A stretch of 36,114 nucleotides of DNA from an uncultured Clostridia bacterium. Its GTDB lineage: Bacteria > Bacillota > Clostridia > Oscillospirales > Ruminococcaceae. Positions 35,629 to 36,114 of this stretch are shown piece by piece. Under the pieces are notes generated by a model. That model had not been told where the DNA came from. It saw only the letters and a program-made list of their open reading frames with translations, and did not search any database. Where the stretch lies: the NCBI GenBank assembly GCA_947631585.1, contig CANRLY010000002.1, forward strand, positions 1 to 36,114, written 5' to 3'. The position numbers were made by a program, and so were the translations under genes. The stretch's first letter is position 1. Each line of letters starts with the position of its first letter.

Positions 35629-36114
35629 CGCCCTGCCTCCAATTTTCTTTAAACTAAGGATATTTTTGTCAATTTGCATACCAAATATTCAGTTCCGGCA
35701 GTTCGTTGTGTTGAAAACCCTGTTGAAAAAGTTGAAAGCGCTTTTGAAAAGGTTGAAAACTATGTTGAAAACGTTGAAAACATCGTGATTTTTTGGACGT
35801 TTTTTTCTAACTGTCCTTTTGCGGTGCAGTTTTGAAAACAAGTCCGTAAGATCTCCAGCCGGATTTTAAAGGGTGAATGTGAACATTCCATGAACCCTGT
35901 CACATTTTTCTCTTTGCCGTCAGACAACCCCTTTAAAACTGGCATTTGCGGCTTTGTGAATTTGTTTGCAGCAAAAGCTTCATGTTTCGCTTGCAGTCCT
36001 GCGTTCCGTCACCGGCGGCGAATAGCTGCGGTAAAACGCCGTCTCTTTTGCAAAAGTACGTTTTTTGGCACAGTTATGCAAAAATGAATACTTTCATCTG
36101 GTGGTCAGGAACCT
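35629..36114. other. Intergenic region at the window end
   Basis: No gene I can defend. It contains the phased GTTGAAA array at 35710-35781 and, further on, an imperfect inverted repeat: GCCGGATTTTAAAGGG (35858-35873) against CCCCTTTAAAACTGGC (35928-35943). A GAATGTGAACATTC palindrome lies between its arms. Open frames at 35760-35945 (minus) and 35890-36087 (plus) lack ribosome binding sites. An ATG at 36086 runs off the window with only ten codons and no binding site. Confidence 0.5.
35710..35781. repeat. Phased GTTGAAA array, 9/12-bp alternation
   Basis: GTTGAAA occurs at 35710, 35722, 35731, 35752, 35764 and 35773, with a variant TTTGAAA at 35743. Successive distances are 12, 9, 12, 9, 12 and 9 bp, so the true period is 21 bp. 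On the minus strand these are TTTCAAC boxes upstream of the 98-aa gene. Translated on plus it reads as a Leu/Lys heptad helix (LKTLLKKLKALLKRLK). Confidence 0.85.

Noticed and set aside
35700-35790. Chromosomal replication origin suspected from TTTTCAAC boxes
   Set aside because: No perfect TTATCCACA DnaA boxes, no dnaA, dnaN or rpmH nearby and no AT-rich unwinding region; kept only as an alternative reading of the array.
36086-36114. Possible gene start at the right edge (MNTFIWWSGT)
   Set aside because: Only ten codons are visible and there is no ribosome binding site before the ATG.

Overview
The window looks like chromosomal DNA of an anaerobic, endospore-forming, gut-type Firmicute of the Ruminococcus/Oscillospiraceae kind. 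The grounds are a 1193-residue pyruvate:ferredoxin oxidoreductase, a three-gene GerA/GerB/GerC-type germinant receptor operon, a GH95 fucosidase, strong AGGAGG ribosome binding sites and frequent TTG/GTG starts. The genus is inference. The right two thirds (about 12-35.7 kb) is moderately GC-rich and gene-dense. The left third (about 0.7-11.7 kb) is clearly AT-rich and looks acquired or decaying.

Layout. 1-700: hairpin-rich repeats, including a ~172 bp unit present twice. 700-1284: AT-rich, with a good promoter and a long leader. 1285-8815: a two-gene overlapping operon, the most interesting accessory locus here. Its first protein (1736 aa) has a GHKL-ATPase-like region and two phosphoribosyltransferase-like modules, each followed by CxxC. 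Its second (775 aa) joins a GAF-like domain to a calcineurin-type metallophosphoesterase with all its metal motifs. I read it as a candidate conflict/defence or nucleotide-signalling system that I cannot assign to a named system. 8816-9962: relics of an AgrC/LytTR-type two-component system. 10068-11148: an unrecognised 59-aa protein and a DUF2971 protein. 11149-12050: decayed, AT-rich sequence with a palindromic element.

12051-18377: a GH95 alpha-L-fucosidase and, divergently, pyruvate:ferredoxin oxidoreductase. The fucosidase leader holds a perfect cloverleaf of three hairpins enclosed by a 14-bp stem. 18487-21508: a YfhO-family membrane protein overlapping an ADP-ribose pyrophosphatase-type Nudix gene, closed by a two-way terminator shared with a convergent MocR-type aminotransferase. 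23054-28001: a probable spore block, with DUF421 (YetF-like) and DUF4363 genes divergent from the gerA-gerB-gerC operon. 28093-31628: coaBC divergent from a PAS-degenerate GGDEF-EAL phosphodiesterase gene. 31704-35198: rlmB followed by a membrane protein with a P-type-ATPase-like layout but no canonical catalytic motif. 35332-36114: a small membrane protein gene, an unusual 9/12-bp phased repeat encoding a Leu/Lys heptad helix, and sequence with no gene I can defend.
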